From: Atopobiaceae bacterium
GTDB lineage: Bacteria > Actinomycetota > Coriobacteriia > Coriobacteriales > Atopobiaceae
Direction of reading: 5' to 3'
Assembly: GCA_902834555.1 (NCBI GenBank)
Contig: CADFJN010000007.1
Location: 1-64,000, forward strand
DNA: 64,000 nt
Below the pieces are notes generated by a model. It did not search any database. It was not told the origin of the DNA and saw only the letters and a list, made by a program, of their open reading frames with translations. Shown piece by piece: positions 15,227-23,669 of this stretch; the first letter of the stretch is position 1, and each line of letters starts with the position of its first letter. Position numbers and translations under genes: made by a program.

Positions 15227-16188
15227 ACTGTGAAGCCAAGCGCGAGGGCAACTGCTGGGAGTTGGGTCCGGATGATGATGCGTTTCCACTGGCACTGCAT
15301 GACCTCGAGACGGTACCCGAGGTGCTTTACGGGAAGGGGGACCCTGCGGTGCTCCAGGGGCCATGCCTCTCGATCATTGGTGCACGGAGGGCAACTCCCT
15401 ACGGGATAGCTGTTGCCGAAATGGCAGGAAGGGTTGCCGCCGAGAGCGGCGTCGTGGTGGTCTCTGGTGGGGCCATGGGGTGCGACTGTGCTGCGGGGCG
15501 TGCCGCTCTCGAGGCAGGTGGCAAGACGGTCGTCGTCTCCGGATGTGGCGCCGACATGGTCTACCCCGCAAGCTCAGCAGACGTCTATGCCGGTGCGGTG
15601 GCAACGGGAGGCGCAGTGATTTCGCTCGAGCGATGGAGCTCGCCGCCAAGGCGCTATGCCTTTCCCAAGAGGAACGCTATCATCGCCGCGCTCTCTACCT
15701 GTCTCTTCGTCACAGAGGCGGGCATGCGTTCGGGTACCATGAGTACGGCGGACGTTGCCGTGGAGCTAGGACGCAAGGTCTACGCCATTCCGGGGTCGAT
15801 TTTCTCGCCTCTCTCTGCGGGAACCAACTGGCTCATCTCCGAGGGCGCGCGGGTCATCTGTGACGAGGCATCGCTTGAAGCGGCGATATCTTTGGACTAC
15901 GGGAGGCTGCGCTTCACTGATTCCGCCGGGCGCCGCGAGGATCTTGGTCGGGTGCTCTCCGCTCTTGTCGCATCGCCTTCGCGGGCAGATGACCTCGCTG
16001 CCCGTCTGGGCGAGAATATCATCACCGTTCTGAGCGCGCTTTCCGACTACGAGGCCGCTGGAGCTGTAACCAAGCTTCCGGACGGTCGATATGCGCCCAC
16101 GAGCGCGTTCTATTTGTCGCACAATGGACTGGCTGGGGCAAAGACGTCACCGGCCGGAGAGAAGGAGGAGCATGCAGCAGACAGTTGA
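15223..16188 (+). CDS. dprA: DNA-processing protein DprA
   Basis: 321-residue loader of RecA onto single-stranded DNA during transformation. The Rossmann-like DprA core is clear: S-I-I-G-A-R-R-A-T-P-Y-G, V-V-S-G-G-A-M-G-C-D, the F-P-K-R-N-A-I-I-A-A-L-S motif and I-P-G-S-I-F-S-P-L-S-A-G-T-N-W-L-I. The C-terminal ~60 residues look like the small winged helix (DML1-like) domain. It starts at ATG 15223 overlapping comM (ATGA) and its 3' end overlaps trmFO by 17 nt. topA, often between dprA and trmFO, is missing. Confidence 0.94.
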   Translation: MNCEAKREGNCWELGPDDDAFPLALHDLETVPEVLYGKGDPAVLQGPCLSIIGARRATPYGIAVAEMAGRVAAESGVVVVSGGAMGCDCAAGRAALEAGGKTVVVSGCGADMVYPASSADVYAGAVATGGAVISLERWSSPPRRYAFPKRNAIIAALSTCLFVTEAGMRSGTMSTADVAVELGRKVYAIPGSIFSPLSAGTNWLISEGARVICDEASLEAAISLDYGRLRFTDSAGRREDLGRVLSALVASPSRADDLAARLGENIITVLSALSDYEAAGAVTKLPDGRYAPTSAFYLSHNGLAGAKTSPAGEKEEHAADS

Positions 16189-17515
16189 CGTTGTGGGGGC
16201 GGGTCTTGCGGGAAGCGAGTGCGCGCTCCAGCTTGCCGACAGGGGTGTGAGGGTCCGGCTTCATGAGCAGCGCCCCGTTCGCATGTCTCCCGCGCATCAC
16301 ACCGACCGCTTCGCGGAGCTCGTGTGCTCAAATTCCCTGAAGTCAACCAAGCCTGAGACTGCGGCAGGGGTTCTCAAGTGGGAGCTTGACGCCATGGGAT
16401 GCCGCCTGCTGCCCATCGCGCAGGAATGCTCCGTGCCCGCAGGGGGTGCCCTGGCGGTTGATCGCGAGAAGTTCTCAGACGCTGTGACCAATGCTGTCTT
16501 GTCCCATCCGCTCATCGAGGTCGTGAGGGGGGAGGTCACTCGGATTCCTGAGGGGCCTTCGGTCATCGCCGCCGGCCCGCTCTGCTCGGACTCGCTCTTC
16601 AAGGCGATTTTGCAGGCCGTGGGGGAGGGGTCGATGTCTTTCTTCGATGCTGCCGCCCCCATAGTCTCGGCCGAGAGCGTAGACCGCTCCATTGCATTCT
16701 CGCAGTCCCGCTACGAGGAGAGCGGCGCTGGTGACTACCTCAACTGCCCTTTGGAGCGAGACGAGTACGACGCTTTCATGGATGCACTGCTTTCCGCCGA
16801 GCGCGTCATCGCGAGGGACTTCGAGCAGAAGGACCTCTTTTGCGCGTGTCAGCCCATAGAGGAGGTTGCCCGCACGGGGCATGATTCCATCCGCTTTGGC
16901 GCGCTCAAGCCCGTTGGCCTTATCGACCCAAGGACGGGGCATCGCCCATGGGCCGCGGTGCAACTTCGGGCAGAGAATGCCCAGCGCACCGCCTACAACC
17001 TCGTGGGCTTCCAGACCAACCTCACCTGGCCAGAGCAGCGGCGCGTCTTTAGGATGATTCCGGGGCTGGCTCAGGCGGAGTTTCTCCGGTACGGCGTCAT
17101 GCACCGCAACTCGTTCGTGGACTCGCCGCACGCCCTCGACGCAACCTTTGCCATCCCCGGCACGCATACGCGTCTTGCGGGGCAGATAACGGGGACCGAG
17201 GGCTACGTCGAGGCAATTGCCTCTGGCCTTCTCGCCGCGCTTAACACATACGCGGAGATCTCTGGACTGTCATATCCGGTGCTGCCGCATACTGGTGCCT
17301 TGGGGTCGCTTGTCTCCTATGCCACAAATCCGGCTACTGTGGGATATCAACCCATGCACGTGAACTTTGGGCTGGTCCCACCACTGGAGGATGCGCCCAG
17401 GCGGAAGGACGATCGCCGCCGTCGCATGGCGGAGCGCGCCAGAAACGACATGGCAGCGTTTGTGCGGTCAAGGCAAGACCTCTTTGCCGGGATTGGGCAG
17501 GAATCCGTCTCATGA
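16172..17515 (+). CDS. trmFO: Folate-dependent tRNA m5U54 methyltransferase TrmFO
   Basis: FAD enzyme using methylenetetrahydrofolate to make ribothymidine at tRNA position 54. 447 residues. FAD-binding G-x-G-x-x-G is in V-V-G-A-G-L-A-G-S-E, followed by E-L-V-C-S-N-S-L-K-S, the family signature. Also the G-F-Q-T-N-L segment and T-G-T-E-G-Y-V-E near the C-terminus. Start ATG 16172 has AAGGAGGAG just upstream and lies inside the end of dprA. The order dprA-trmFO-xerC matches Bacillus apart from topA. Confidence 0.96.
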   Translation: MQQTVDVVGAGLAGSECALQLADRGVRVRLHEQRPVRMSPAHHTDRFAELVCSNSLKSTKPETAAGVLKWELDAMGCRLLPIAQECSVPAGGALAVDREKFSDAVTNAVLSHPLIEVVRGEVTRIPEGPSVIAAGPLCSDSLFKAILQAVGEGSMSFFDAAAPIVSAESVDRSIAFSQSRYEESGAGDYLNCPLERDEYDAFMDALLSAERVIARDFEQKDLFCACQPIEEVARTGHDSIRFGALKPVGLIDPRTGHRPWAAVQLRAENAQRTAYNLVGFQTNLTWPEQRRVFRMIPGLAQAEFLRYGVMHRNSFVDSPHALDATFAIPGTHTRLAGQITGTEGYVEAIASGLLAALNTYAEISGLSYPVLPHTGALGSLVSYATNPATVGYQPMHVNFGLVPPLEDAPRRKDDRRRRMAERARNDMAAFVRSRQDLFAGIGQESVS

Positions 17516-18492
17516 GCTCTAGGCCAGACAGTGGGCATTCCGCAGAGCTCCGAGCAGAGCCTGCGCCCCTTGGGTCAAGCGTACTGCCTCGGGAGCGTCA
17601 AGCGTTTCTCGCGTACCTTGGGCAGGTTCGTGGTCTCTCTGATAACACCGTGAAGGCATATCGGGCAGATCTGGCGTCCTTTGCCTCGTGGGCAGATCGC
17701 TCTCATGTGGACCCTCTGCGGGCCACCCATCGCGACCTGCGCGGGTTTCTTGCCGATCTCAACCGTGCGGGCTACACGGTTCGTACCGTTGACAGGCGAC
17801 TTTCTGCGGTCCGCGACTTCTACGGGTGGATGCTCCGGGAGGGAATCTGCTCTGTGGACCCCGCTGCCGCGCTCGCTACGCCCAAGGGAGCTCGCCGCCT
17901 GCCCAAGACCATGTCCGACGAGGACGTGCAGAGGCTCATTGCCACGTGCGATACGGATGAGGCCACGGGCATAAGGGACCGCGCGTTCTTGGAGCTGCTC
18001 TATGCTTCCGGGGCCCGCATCTCCGAGGTGTCGCGTCTCGACATGGGCTCGGTGGACTTTGGCAGGTGCCAGGTCACGCTCTTTGGCAAGGGCTCGAAGG
18101 AGCGGATCGTTCCCCTCTATGAGGTGGCGCTCGACTGGGTTAGGCACTACATCGATGAGGCGCGTCCCTGGCTGGCGTCTGCCGCCAAGGGCGGGAAGGC
18201 AGAGGGGCCTGATGGTGCGCTCTTCCTCTCCACGCGTGGCAGGCGGATGAGCGCCGACGCCCTCCGCACCGTCTTCGAGACCCATGTTCGCCTCGCACGG
18301 CTCGACCCCACGCTCACGCCCCACGCCATGCGGCACACCTATGCCACCGAGCTCGTTTCTGGAGGCGCCGACCTCCGGAGCGTTCAGGAGCTCCTCGGCC
18401 ACGAGAGCCTCTCCACCACCCAGGTCTACACGCACCTCTCGGTCGAGAGGCTCAAGGACGCGGCGCGCCAAGCGCATCCCAGGGCACGCTGA
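17512..18492 (+). CDS. xerC: Tyrosine recombinase XerC/XerD family
   Basis: 326-residue integrase of the chromosome-dimer-resolution type acting at dif. N-terminal SAM-like core-binding domain (about 25-110), then the catalytic domain with Arg169 (S-G-A-R-I-S-E), His271 and Arg274 (H-A-M-R-H-T), His297 (L-L-G-H) and nucleophile Tyr306 (T-Q-V-Y-T-H): all key residues are present. ATG 17512 overlaps the trmFO stop. The chromosomal position after trmFO supports XerC rather than a phage integrase; there is no adjacent attachment site or mobile element. Confidence 0.9.
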   Translation: MSSRPDSGHSAELRAEPAPLGSSVLPRERQAFLAYLGQVRGLSDNTVKAYRADLASFASWADRSHVDPLRATHRDLRGFLADLNRAGYTVRTVDRRLSAVRDFYGWMLREGICSVDPAAALATPKGARRLPKTMSDEDVQRLIATCDTDEATGIRDRAFLELLYASGARISEVSRLDMGSVDFGRCQVTLFGKGSKERIVPLYEVALDWVRHYIDEARPWLASAAKGGKAEGPDGALFLSTRGRRMSADALRTVFETHVRLARLDPTLTPHAMRHTYATELVSGGADLRSVQELLGHESLSTTQVYTHLSVERLKDAARQAHPRAR

Positions 18493-18548
18493 GTAGAGTC
18501 TGGTAAATCAAGGTGAAACGGTGAACACGAGCAGGTCTTACGTGCTGC

Positions 18549-18578
18549 TTGCCCGCTTCGTCTTTTACCTGCTATACT
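18549..18578 (+). promoter_or_regulatory. Promoter and leader for rpsB-tsf
   Basis: TTGCCC (18549-18554), 18-bp spacer, TATACT (18573-18578). The roughly 150-nt leader that follows contains complementary CCCCAGGC... and ...CCAGGGG segments around 18658-18687, possibly an S2 autoregulatory leader; that last point is inference. Confidence 0.6.
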
Positions 18579-18736
18579 CTTCAATCGCTGTGCAGATGCC
18601 CAGCATGTCGCTACCAGGCGGCAACATCACACACGCGCGACGACTCGAAGGCCGTGGTGCCCCAGGCTCTAAGCCAGGCCAGGGGTGGTGCTTTGGGGAT
18701 GACATCGCGCGGAGGACCAACCAATGGAGGTCAAAC

Positions 18737-19522
18737 ATGGCTGCTAAGGTTACTATTCAGACCCTTCTCGACGCAGGCTGCCACTACGGTCACCAGACCC
18801 GCCGCTGGAACCCCAAGATGAAGCCCTACATCTTTGGCGAGCGCAACGGCATCTACATCCTCGACCTCAAGCAGACCCTCGTTGACGCCGACAAGGCCTA
18901 TACGTTCCTGCGTGAGACCGCTGCCAAGGGCGGCAAGGTCCTCTTCGTTGGCACCAAGAAGCAGGCCCAGGAGCCCATCCAGACCCAGGCAGAGCGCGCC
19001 AACATGCCTTACATCAACCAGCGCTGGCTCGGCGGCATGCTCACCAACTTCGTGACCATGCGCTCTCGCATCGCCCGCATGGAGGAGCTTGAGGCCATGG
19101 TCGAGGACGGTCGCATGAACGCGCTGCCCAAGAAGGAGCAGGCCCTGCTCACCAAGGAGCTTGACAAGCTCCAGAAGAACCTCGGCGGCGTCCGCGACAT
19201 GACCGCTCTGCCGCAGGCCATCTTCGTCGTCGATACCAAGCGCGAGGAGATTGCCGTCCGCGAGGCCAACCGTCTGCACATCCCCGTTGTTGGTCTGCTC
19301 GACACCAACTCCGACCCCGATGTCATCGACTACGGCGTGCCTGCCAACGATGATGCCATCCGCTCCGTCTCGCTCATGTGCGAGCTTGCCGCCGACGCCG
19401 TCCTCGCTGGTACCGGCGAGACCCAGGTGACCGCCGAGGAGATGCAGACCGGCGAGGCTTCCGCCCCCGTCGCAACCGAGGAGGCTGCCGCTCCTGCCGC
19501 CGAGACTCCCGCGGCCGAGTAG
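18737..19522 (+). CDS. rpsB: 30S ribosomal protein S2
   Basis: 261-residue small-subunit protein needed for late assembly and S1 docking. The start T-I-Q-T-L-L-D-A-G-C-H-Y-G-H-Q-T-R-R-W-N-P-K-M is diagnostic, as is N-Q-R-W-L-G-G-M-L-T-N. The C-terminus has an Ala/Glu/Pro-rich tail of about 40 residues. ATG 18737 is preceded by GGAGG (18726-18730). An open frame reaches 216 nt further upstream but runs through the promoter. Followed 43 nt later by tsf, its usual partner. Confidence 0.97.
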   Translation: MAAKVTIQTLLDAGCHYGHQTRRWNPKMKPYIFGERNGIYILDLKQTLVDADKAYTFLRETAAKGGKVLFVGTKKQAQEPIQTQAERANMPYINQRWLGGMLTNFVTMRSRIARMEELEAMVEDGRMNALPKKEQALLTKELDKLQKNLGGVRDMTALPQAIFVVDTKREEIAVREANRLHIPVVGLLDTNSDPDVIDYGVPANDDAIRSVSLMCELAADAVLAGTGETQVTAEEMQTGEASAPVATEEAAAPAAETPAAE

Positions 19523-19565
19523 CCCCGTCTTCGCTCACACCAACCAACCCCATTAGGAGGTTCAC

Positions 19566-20435
19566 ATGGCACAGATTACCGCCGCTCTTGTCAAGCAGCT
19601 CCGCGAGATGACCGACTCCCCTATGATGGAGTGCAAGAAGGCCCTCGTCGAGGCCGATGGCGACCTTGACAAGGCCGTCGACGTCCTCCGCAAGATGGGC
19701 CTTGCCAAGGCAGTCAAGCGCGCTGGCCGCGAGACCAACGAGGGCACCATCGCCGTCTACGTTTCCGATGACGCCAAGGTCGCCGCCATGGTCGAGCTCA
19801 CCTGCGAGACGGACTTCGTGGGCACCAACGGCAAGTTCAAGGACTTTGCGCACGCCGTTGCCGAGGTTGTCGCCAAGAACGACCCCGCCGATGTCGACGC
19901 TCTCAAGACTTGCGCCATGGGAGAGGGCACCGTTGAGTCCGAGCTCACCGAGATGATCCACGTCATCGGCGAGAACATGAAGATCAACCGCTTCGCACGC
20001 CTCACTGTCGACAACGGTGCCATCGGCTGCTACATCCACCACGACGGCAAGCACGCCGACATGGTGAGCTTCTCCTTCTCCAAGCCCGAGACCGCTGCGG
20101 CTGACGAGTTCAAGACCTTCGCACACGACGTTGCCATGCAGGTCGTTGCCAGCAACCCCGTCTCCGCTGTGCGCGAGGATGTCCCGCAGGACGTCATCGA
20201 CCACGAGATGGGCATCTACAAGGCGCAGGCCGCTGAGTCCGGCAAGCCCGAGGCCATCCAGGAGAAGATCGCCCTCGGCAAGCTCGAGAAGTTCTACAAG
20301 GAGAACGTCCTCACCGAGCAGGTCTTCGTGAAGGACTCCAACGAGACCATCTCCTCCCTTGCCAAGAAGGTCTCCAAGTCCCTTGGTGACGACATCAATG
20401 TTGTCACCTTCGTGCGCTTTAACTTCGGCGAGTAG
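19566..20435 (+). CDS. tsf: Elongation factor Ts
   Basis: 289-residue guanine-nucleotide exchange factor for EF-Tu. The N-terminal UBA-like domain reads V-K-Q-L-R-E-M-T-D-S-P-M-M-E-C-K-K-A-L, and the exchange core shows C-E-T-D-F-V-G-T-N (family C-E-T-D-F-V-A-R-N). Preceded by AGGAGG. A terminator follows, so rpsB-tsf forms one unit separate from pyrH. Confidence 0.97.
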   Translation: MAQITAALVKQLREMTDSPMMECKKALVEADGDLDKAVDVLRKMGLAKAVKRAGRETNEGTIAVYVSDDAKVAAMVELTCETDFVGTNGKFKDFAHAVAEVVAKNDPADVDALKTCAMGEGTVESELTEMIHVIGENMKINRFARLTVDNGAIGCYIHHDGKHADMVSFSFSKPETAAADEFKTFAHDVAMQVVASNPVSAVREDVPQDVIDHEMGIYKAQAAESGKPEAIQEKIALGKLEKFYKENVLTEQVFVKDSNETISSLAKKVSKSLGDDINVVTFVRFNFGE

Positions 20436-20467
20436 CTCTCTTAGGCTCATAAGAAGTCATAGTTTTT

Positions 20468-20505
20468 GCCCCGGCTGGCAGGTTGCCCGCCGGGGCTTCT
20501 TCTTG
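20468..20505 (+). terminator. Rho-independent terminator of rpsB-tsf
   Basis: GCCCCGGC (20468-20475) pairs with GCCGGGGC (20489-20496), with an inner GGC/GCC, followed by TTCTTCTTG. Confidence 0.85.
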
Positions 20506-20594
20506 TCTTGGGGACAGGTCTTGGCCCTTGTCGTGTCCTCCGTATGCAGAGACCTTACACTTGCCGAGGACGCAGCGGCACTCCCTCGGTGCTC

Positions 20595-20603
20595 TGATAG
20601 AAT
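20595..20603 (+). promoter_or_regulatory. Extended -10 promoter for the pyrH cluster
   Basis: TGATAGAAT is an extended -10 (TGnTAnnAT) about 60 nt before pyrH, after the tsf terminator. No good -35 at the standard distance, which extended -10 promoters tolerate. Confidence 0.45.
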
Positions 20604-20662
20604 TTGTGGGGTTACGGCTGTGACACATGACGGCCGCGACGTCCCGACGAATGGAGGATGGC

Positions 20663-21391
20663 TTGTCGACCTACAAGTACCAGCGCGTTCTTCTGAAGCT
20701 TTCCGGCGAGGCCCTCATGGGCGACCAGGCCTTTGGCATTGACCCCAAGGTGCCGCAGAGACTTGCCGAGGAGATCAAGCCCGTCTGGGAGGAAGGTGTC
20801 CAGGTAGCCGTTGTGGTTGGTGGTGGCAACATCTTCCGCGGCATTCAGGGTGCTGCTGCCGGCATGGACCGCGCCCAGGGCGACAACATGGGCATGCTCG
20901 CAACGGTCATCAATGCCCTCTCGCTGCAGGACTGCTTCGAGCGCAATGGCATGGACTGCCGTGTCATGAGCGCCATTGAGATGCACCAGGTGTGCGAGAC
21001 TTACATCCGTCGTCGCGCCATCAGGCACCTCGAGAAGGGTCGCATTGTCATCTTTGCCGCAGGCACGGGCAACCCGTACTTCACCACTGACACAGCTGCG
21101 GCGCTGCGTGCCTGCGAGATTGGTGCCGAGGTTCTCATGAAGGCCACCAAGGTCGACGGCATCTACGACGCGGACCCCGTCACCCATCCCGAGGCTACCA
21201 AGTTCGACACCATCACGTACAAGGAGGTCCTCGCCCGCGACCTCAAGGTCATGGACGCCACTGCCACGGCGCTCTGCCATGACAACAAGATGCCTATCAT
21301 GGTCTTTGACATGGGCCAGGACGGCGTTTTCATGAGCGCGCTTGCTGGCGAGAACGTTGGAACCACCGTCATCGAGGAGGAGCAAGCATGA
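20663..21391 (+). CDS. pyrH: UMP kinase
   Basis: Phosphorylates UMP to UDP with ATP; hexameric amino-acid-kinase fold. 242 residues from TTG 20663, which has GGAGG (20653-20657) 5 nt upstream and gives the normal length; in-frame ATGs at 20627 and 20651 would add residues upstream of the ribosome site. Motifs: L-K-L-S-G-E-A-L-M-G (phosphate loop), V-V-G-G-G-N-I-F-R-G, and V-D-G-I-Y-D-A-D-P near the active site. Its stop overlaps frr. Confidence 0.95.
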   Translation: MSTYKYQRVLLKLSGEALMGDQAFGIDPKVPQRLAEEIKPVWEEGVQVAVVVGGGNIFRGIQGAAAGMDRAQGDNMGMLATVINALSLQDCFERNGMDCRVMSAIEMHQVCETYIRRRAIRHLEKGRIVIFAAGTGNPYFTTDTAAALRACEIGAEVLMKATKVDGIYDADPVTHPEATKFDTITYKEVLARDLKVMDATATALCHDNKMPIMVFDMGQDGVFMSALAGENVGTTVIEEEQA

Positions 21392-21933
21392 GCCAGTACA
21401 CCGACAAGGCAAAGAAGCACATGGATAAGTGCCTGGAGGCTCTCCAGGCGAACTTCTCCCGCGTTCGCACCGGTCGTGCGAACCCCCACATCCTCGACCC
21501 CATTAAGGTCGACTACTATGGTCAGCCAACGCCCATCACGCAGCTTGCTGGCGTGAAGGTCCCCGAGGCTTCGATGATGGTCATCGAGCCGTGGGACAAG
21601 ACCGCGCTCAGGAGTATCGAGAAGGCCATCGAGGCGTCTGACCTCGGTATCACGCCCTCCAACGACGGCGTGAGCATCCGACTGCCGTTCCCCAAGCCCA
21701 CCGAGGAGCGTCGCCGCGAGCTCGCCCGCGAGTGCAAGGACATCGCCGAGGAGGCCCGCGTTTCCATCCGCAATGTCCGTCGCGACACCAACAACAAGCT
21801 CGACCGCGACGAGGAGCTTTCGGAGGACGAGGTCTCACGCGAGAAGAAGGCCGTCCAGAAGCTCACCGACGATTACGTCAAGCGTGTCGACGCCATGCTC
21901 AAGGAGAAGACCGCAGAGGTCATGGAGATCTAG
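21388..21933 (+). CDS. frr: Ribosome recycling factor
   Basis: 181-residue tRNA mimic that, with EF-G, splits post-termination ribosomes. Family motifs seen: R-T-G-R-A-N-P-H-I-L, P-E-A-S-M-M-V-I-E-P-W-D-K, S-N-D-G-V-S-I-R-L-P-F-P-K-P-T-E-E-R-R and the charged three-helix-bundle C-terminus. ATGA overlap with pyrH; uppS begins directly after its TAG. Confidence 0.97.
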   Translation: MSQYTDKAKKHMDKCLEALQANFSRVRTGRANPHILDPIKVDYYGQPTPITQLAGVKVPEASMMVIEPWDKTALRSIEKAIEASDLGITPSNDGVSIRLPFPKPTEERRRELARECKDIAEEARVSIRNVRRDTNNKLDRDEELSEDEVSREKKAVQKLTDDYVKRVDAMLKEKTAEVMEI

Positions 21934-22719
21934 GTGCATATAGACGAGAAGAAGCTTGGGGAGTACTACGCTAATCCCCCCGAGGACATATGCCTTGCAG
22001 ATGTTGACATGAGTCGCATTCCCCGTCACGTTTCCATCATCATGGACGGCAACGGACGCTGGGCGCAGGCCCGTGGTCTCGACCGCTCCGAGGGACACGT
22101 GGCTGGCGTCGACTCGCTGCGCGAGGCCGTCACCACGAGCGTGAGGCTTGGCCTCGACGTGCTCTCGGTATATGCGTTCTCTACCGAGAACTGGAAGAGG
22201 CCACAGCATGAAGTCGACCTCCTCATGCATCTCTTCGCGACAACCCTCCTTCACGAGCTTCCGCTCTTCCACCAGGAGAACGTGCGCCTTCGCTTCTTTG
22301 GCGACATCGATGCCCTCCCCAAGGAGACAGCGGACGTCTTCCGCGAGGGACTCGATCAGACGGCCGACCACACGGGGATGGTCTTTGCGCTTGCCGTGAA
22401 CTACGGTTCCCGTGCCGAGATCGCCCGCGCCGCACGCGAACTTGCTGGTGAGGTCGCGGCTGGCACGCTGCGTCCAGAGGACATAGACGAGCAGGCCATC
22501 TCCTCTCGCCTGTACACCACCGGGCTGCCAGATCCCGAGCTTCTCATCCGTACGTCGGGCGAGATGCGCCTCTCCAACTACCTGCTCTGGCAGCTTGCCT
22601 ACACCGAGTTCTACGTGACACCTACCTTGTGGCCTGACTTCACGCGTTGGGACTTCCTCCGTGCCGTCAAAGCGTTTCAGGGTCGTCACCGCCGGTTTGG
22701 GGGTGTCACCGAGCATTGA
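21934..22719 (+). CDS. uppS: Isoprenyl transferase (undecaprenyl-PP synthase family)
   Basis: 261-residue cis-prenyltransferase making the C55 carrier for cell-wall synthesis. Catalytic loop I-I-M-D-G-N-G-R-W-A-Q-A-R-G is intact, as are F-S-T-E-N-W-x-R-P and the C-terminal I-R-T-S-G-E-x-R-L-S-N-Y-L-L-W-Q. GTG 21934 follows immediately after the frr stop; the N-terminus is about 25 residues longer than the conserved start. Last codons overlap the TTG of cdsA. Confidence 0.95.
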   Translation: MHIDEKKLGEYYANPPEDICLADVDMSRIPRHVSIIMDGNGRWAQARGLDRSEGHVAGVDSLREAVTTSVRLGLDVLSVYAFSTENWKRPQHEVDLLMHLFATTLLHELPLFHQENVRLRFFGDIDALPKETADVFREGLDQTADHTGMVFALAVNYGSRAEIARAARELAGEVAAGTLRPEDIDEQAISSRLYTTGLPDPELLIRTSGEMRLSNYLLWQLAYTEFYVTPTLWPDFTRWDFLRAVKAFQGRHRRFGGVTEH

Positions 22720-23669
22720 GTGAGAAGGGACCCGAGGGACGTCATGACAAGCGCGAGAGCGTTGGCATCGACCGTCATATAGACAAGCTCGAGAACAGGC
22801 GCAACGCCAAGGAGGCTCAGCGGACCGCCGGTGAGCTCGCCGGCCAGCGTGCCCGCGGGTGGACCGAGCGGCTCCTTACGCGCACAACCTCTGGCGCCAT
22901 CTATGCCATCGTGGTTCTCGTCTGCCTCTACATTGGGCCAATCGCTACGACGCTCATGATCAGCGCCATGGCCTGGCTCTGCTGCTCGGAGTTCTTCCGC
23001 ATCGCGCGCATGGGCGGTCGTATGCCCAACGAGGGCATGGGGCTTGCCGCTGCGGTGCTTTTCCCGCTCGCCGCTTATGGTTACGGCCTTAGGGGCCTTG
23101 TCATAATTCTGTTTTTGCTCCTCGCCGCATGCGCGGTTTGGTACGTCTTGACGCCTCGTGCCAACGTGGGCGATGTTGCCATCACGGTCTTTGGGCCGCT
23201 CTATACGTCGCTCTCCTTCTCCAGCCTTGTGCTTGTGCGCGTGGTCGACAAGGGCCTCATTGGTGCGACCCTCACCTTTGGTGTCATGCTCTCCGTCTGG
23301 GCCAACGATGCCTTGGCCTACGCAATAGGGTCGAGGTTTGGCGTGCACAAGCTTGCGCCGCGCATCTCCCCGCACAAGAGCTGGGAGGGGTTCTACGGCG
23401 GCATCGTTGCTTCCGTGGTCATCTGGGCCGCCATGGCAGCCTTTGGCGTCGCGGGGCTCGAGATGCCCCTTGCCATCCTTGGCGGCCTTCTCGTAGGCAT
23501 TGCCGGCGTTGTTGGCGACCTCTTCGAGTCGCGTCTCAAGCGTGGCGTGGGTGTAAAGGACTCTGGCAACCTCATGCCCGGTCACGGTGGGCTTCTCGAC
23601 AGGTCAGACTCCATGCTTTTTGGCAGCATGGCCGCGTATTTCGTACTTCTCTTTGGGGGAATTCTATGA
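22716..23669 (+). CDS. cdsA: Phosphatidate cytidylyltransferase
   Basis: Makes CDP-diacylglycerol from phosphatidate and CTP in the membrane. About 317 residues with roughly eight hydrophobic helices after a charged ~50-residue cytoplasmic N-terminus. The C-terminal CDS signature is present: G-D-L-F-E-S-R-L-K-R-G-V-G-V-K-D, then P-G-H-G-G-L-L-D-R-S-D-S. I use TTG 22716 (TTGA overlap with uppS); the N-terminus is poorly conserved so a later start is possible. Confidence 0.9.
   Translation: MSEKGPEGRHDKRESVGIDRHIDKLENRRNAKEAQRTAGELAGQRARGWTERLLTRTTSGAIYAIVVLVCLYIGPIATTLMISAMAWLCCSEFFRIARMGGRMPNEGMGLAAAVLFPLAAYGYGLRGLVIILFLLLAACAVWYVLTPRANVGDVAITVFGPLYTSLSFSSLVLVRVVDKGLIGATLTFGVMLSVWANDALAYAIGSRFGVHKLAPRISPHKSWEGFYGGIVASVVIWAAMAAFGVAGLEMPLAILGGLLVGIAGVVGDLFESRLKRGVGVKDSGNLMPGHGGLLDRSDSMLFGSMAAYFVLLFGGIL

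Noticed and set aside
17512..18492. Tyrosine recombinase as a phage or ICE integrase
   Set aside because: Overlaps trmFO, sits in the conserved xerC position, no attachment site, excisionase or mobile genes near it.
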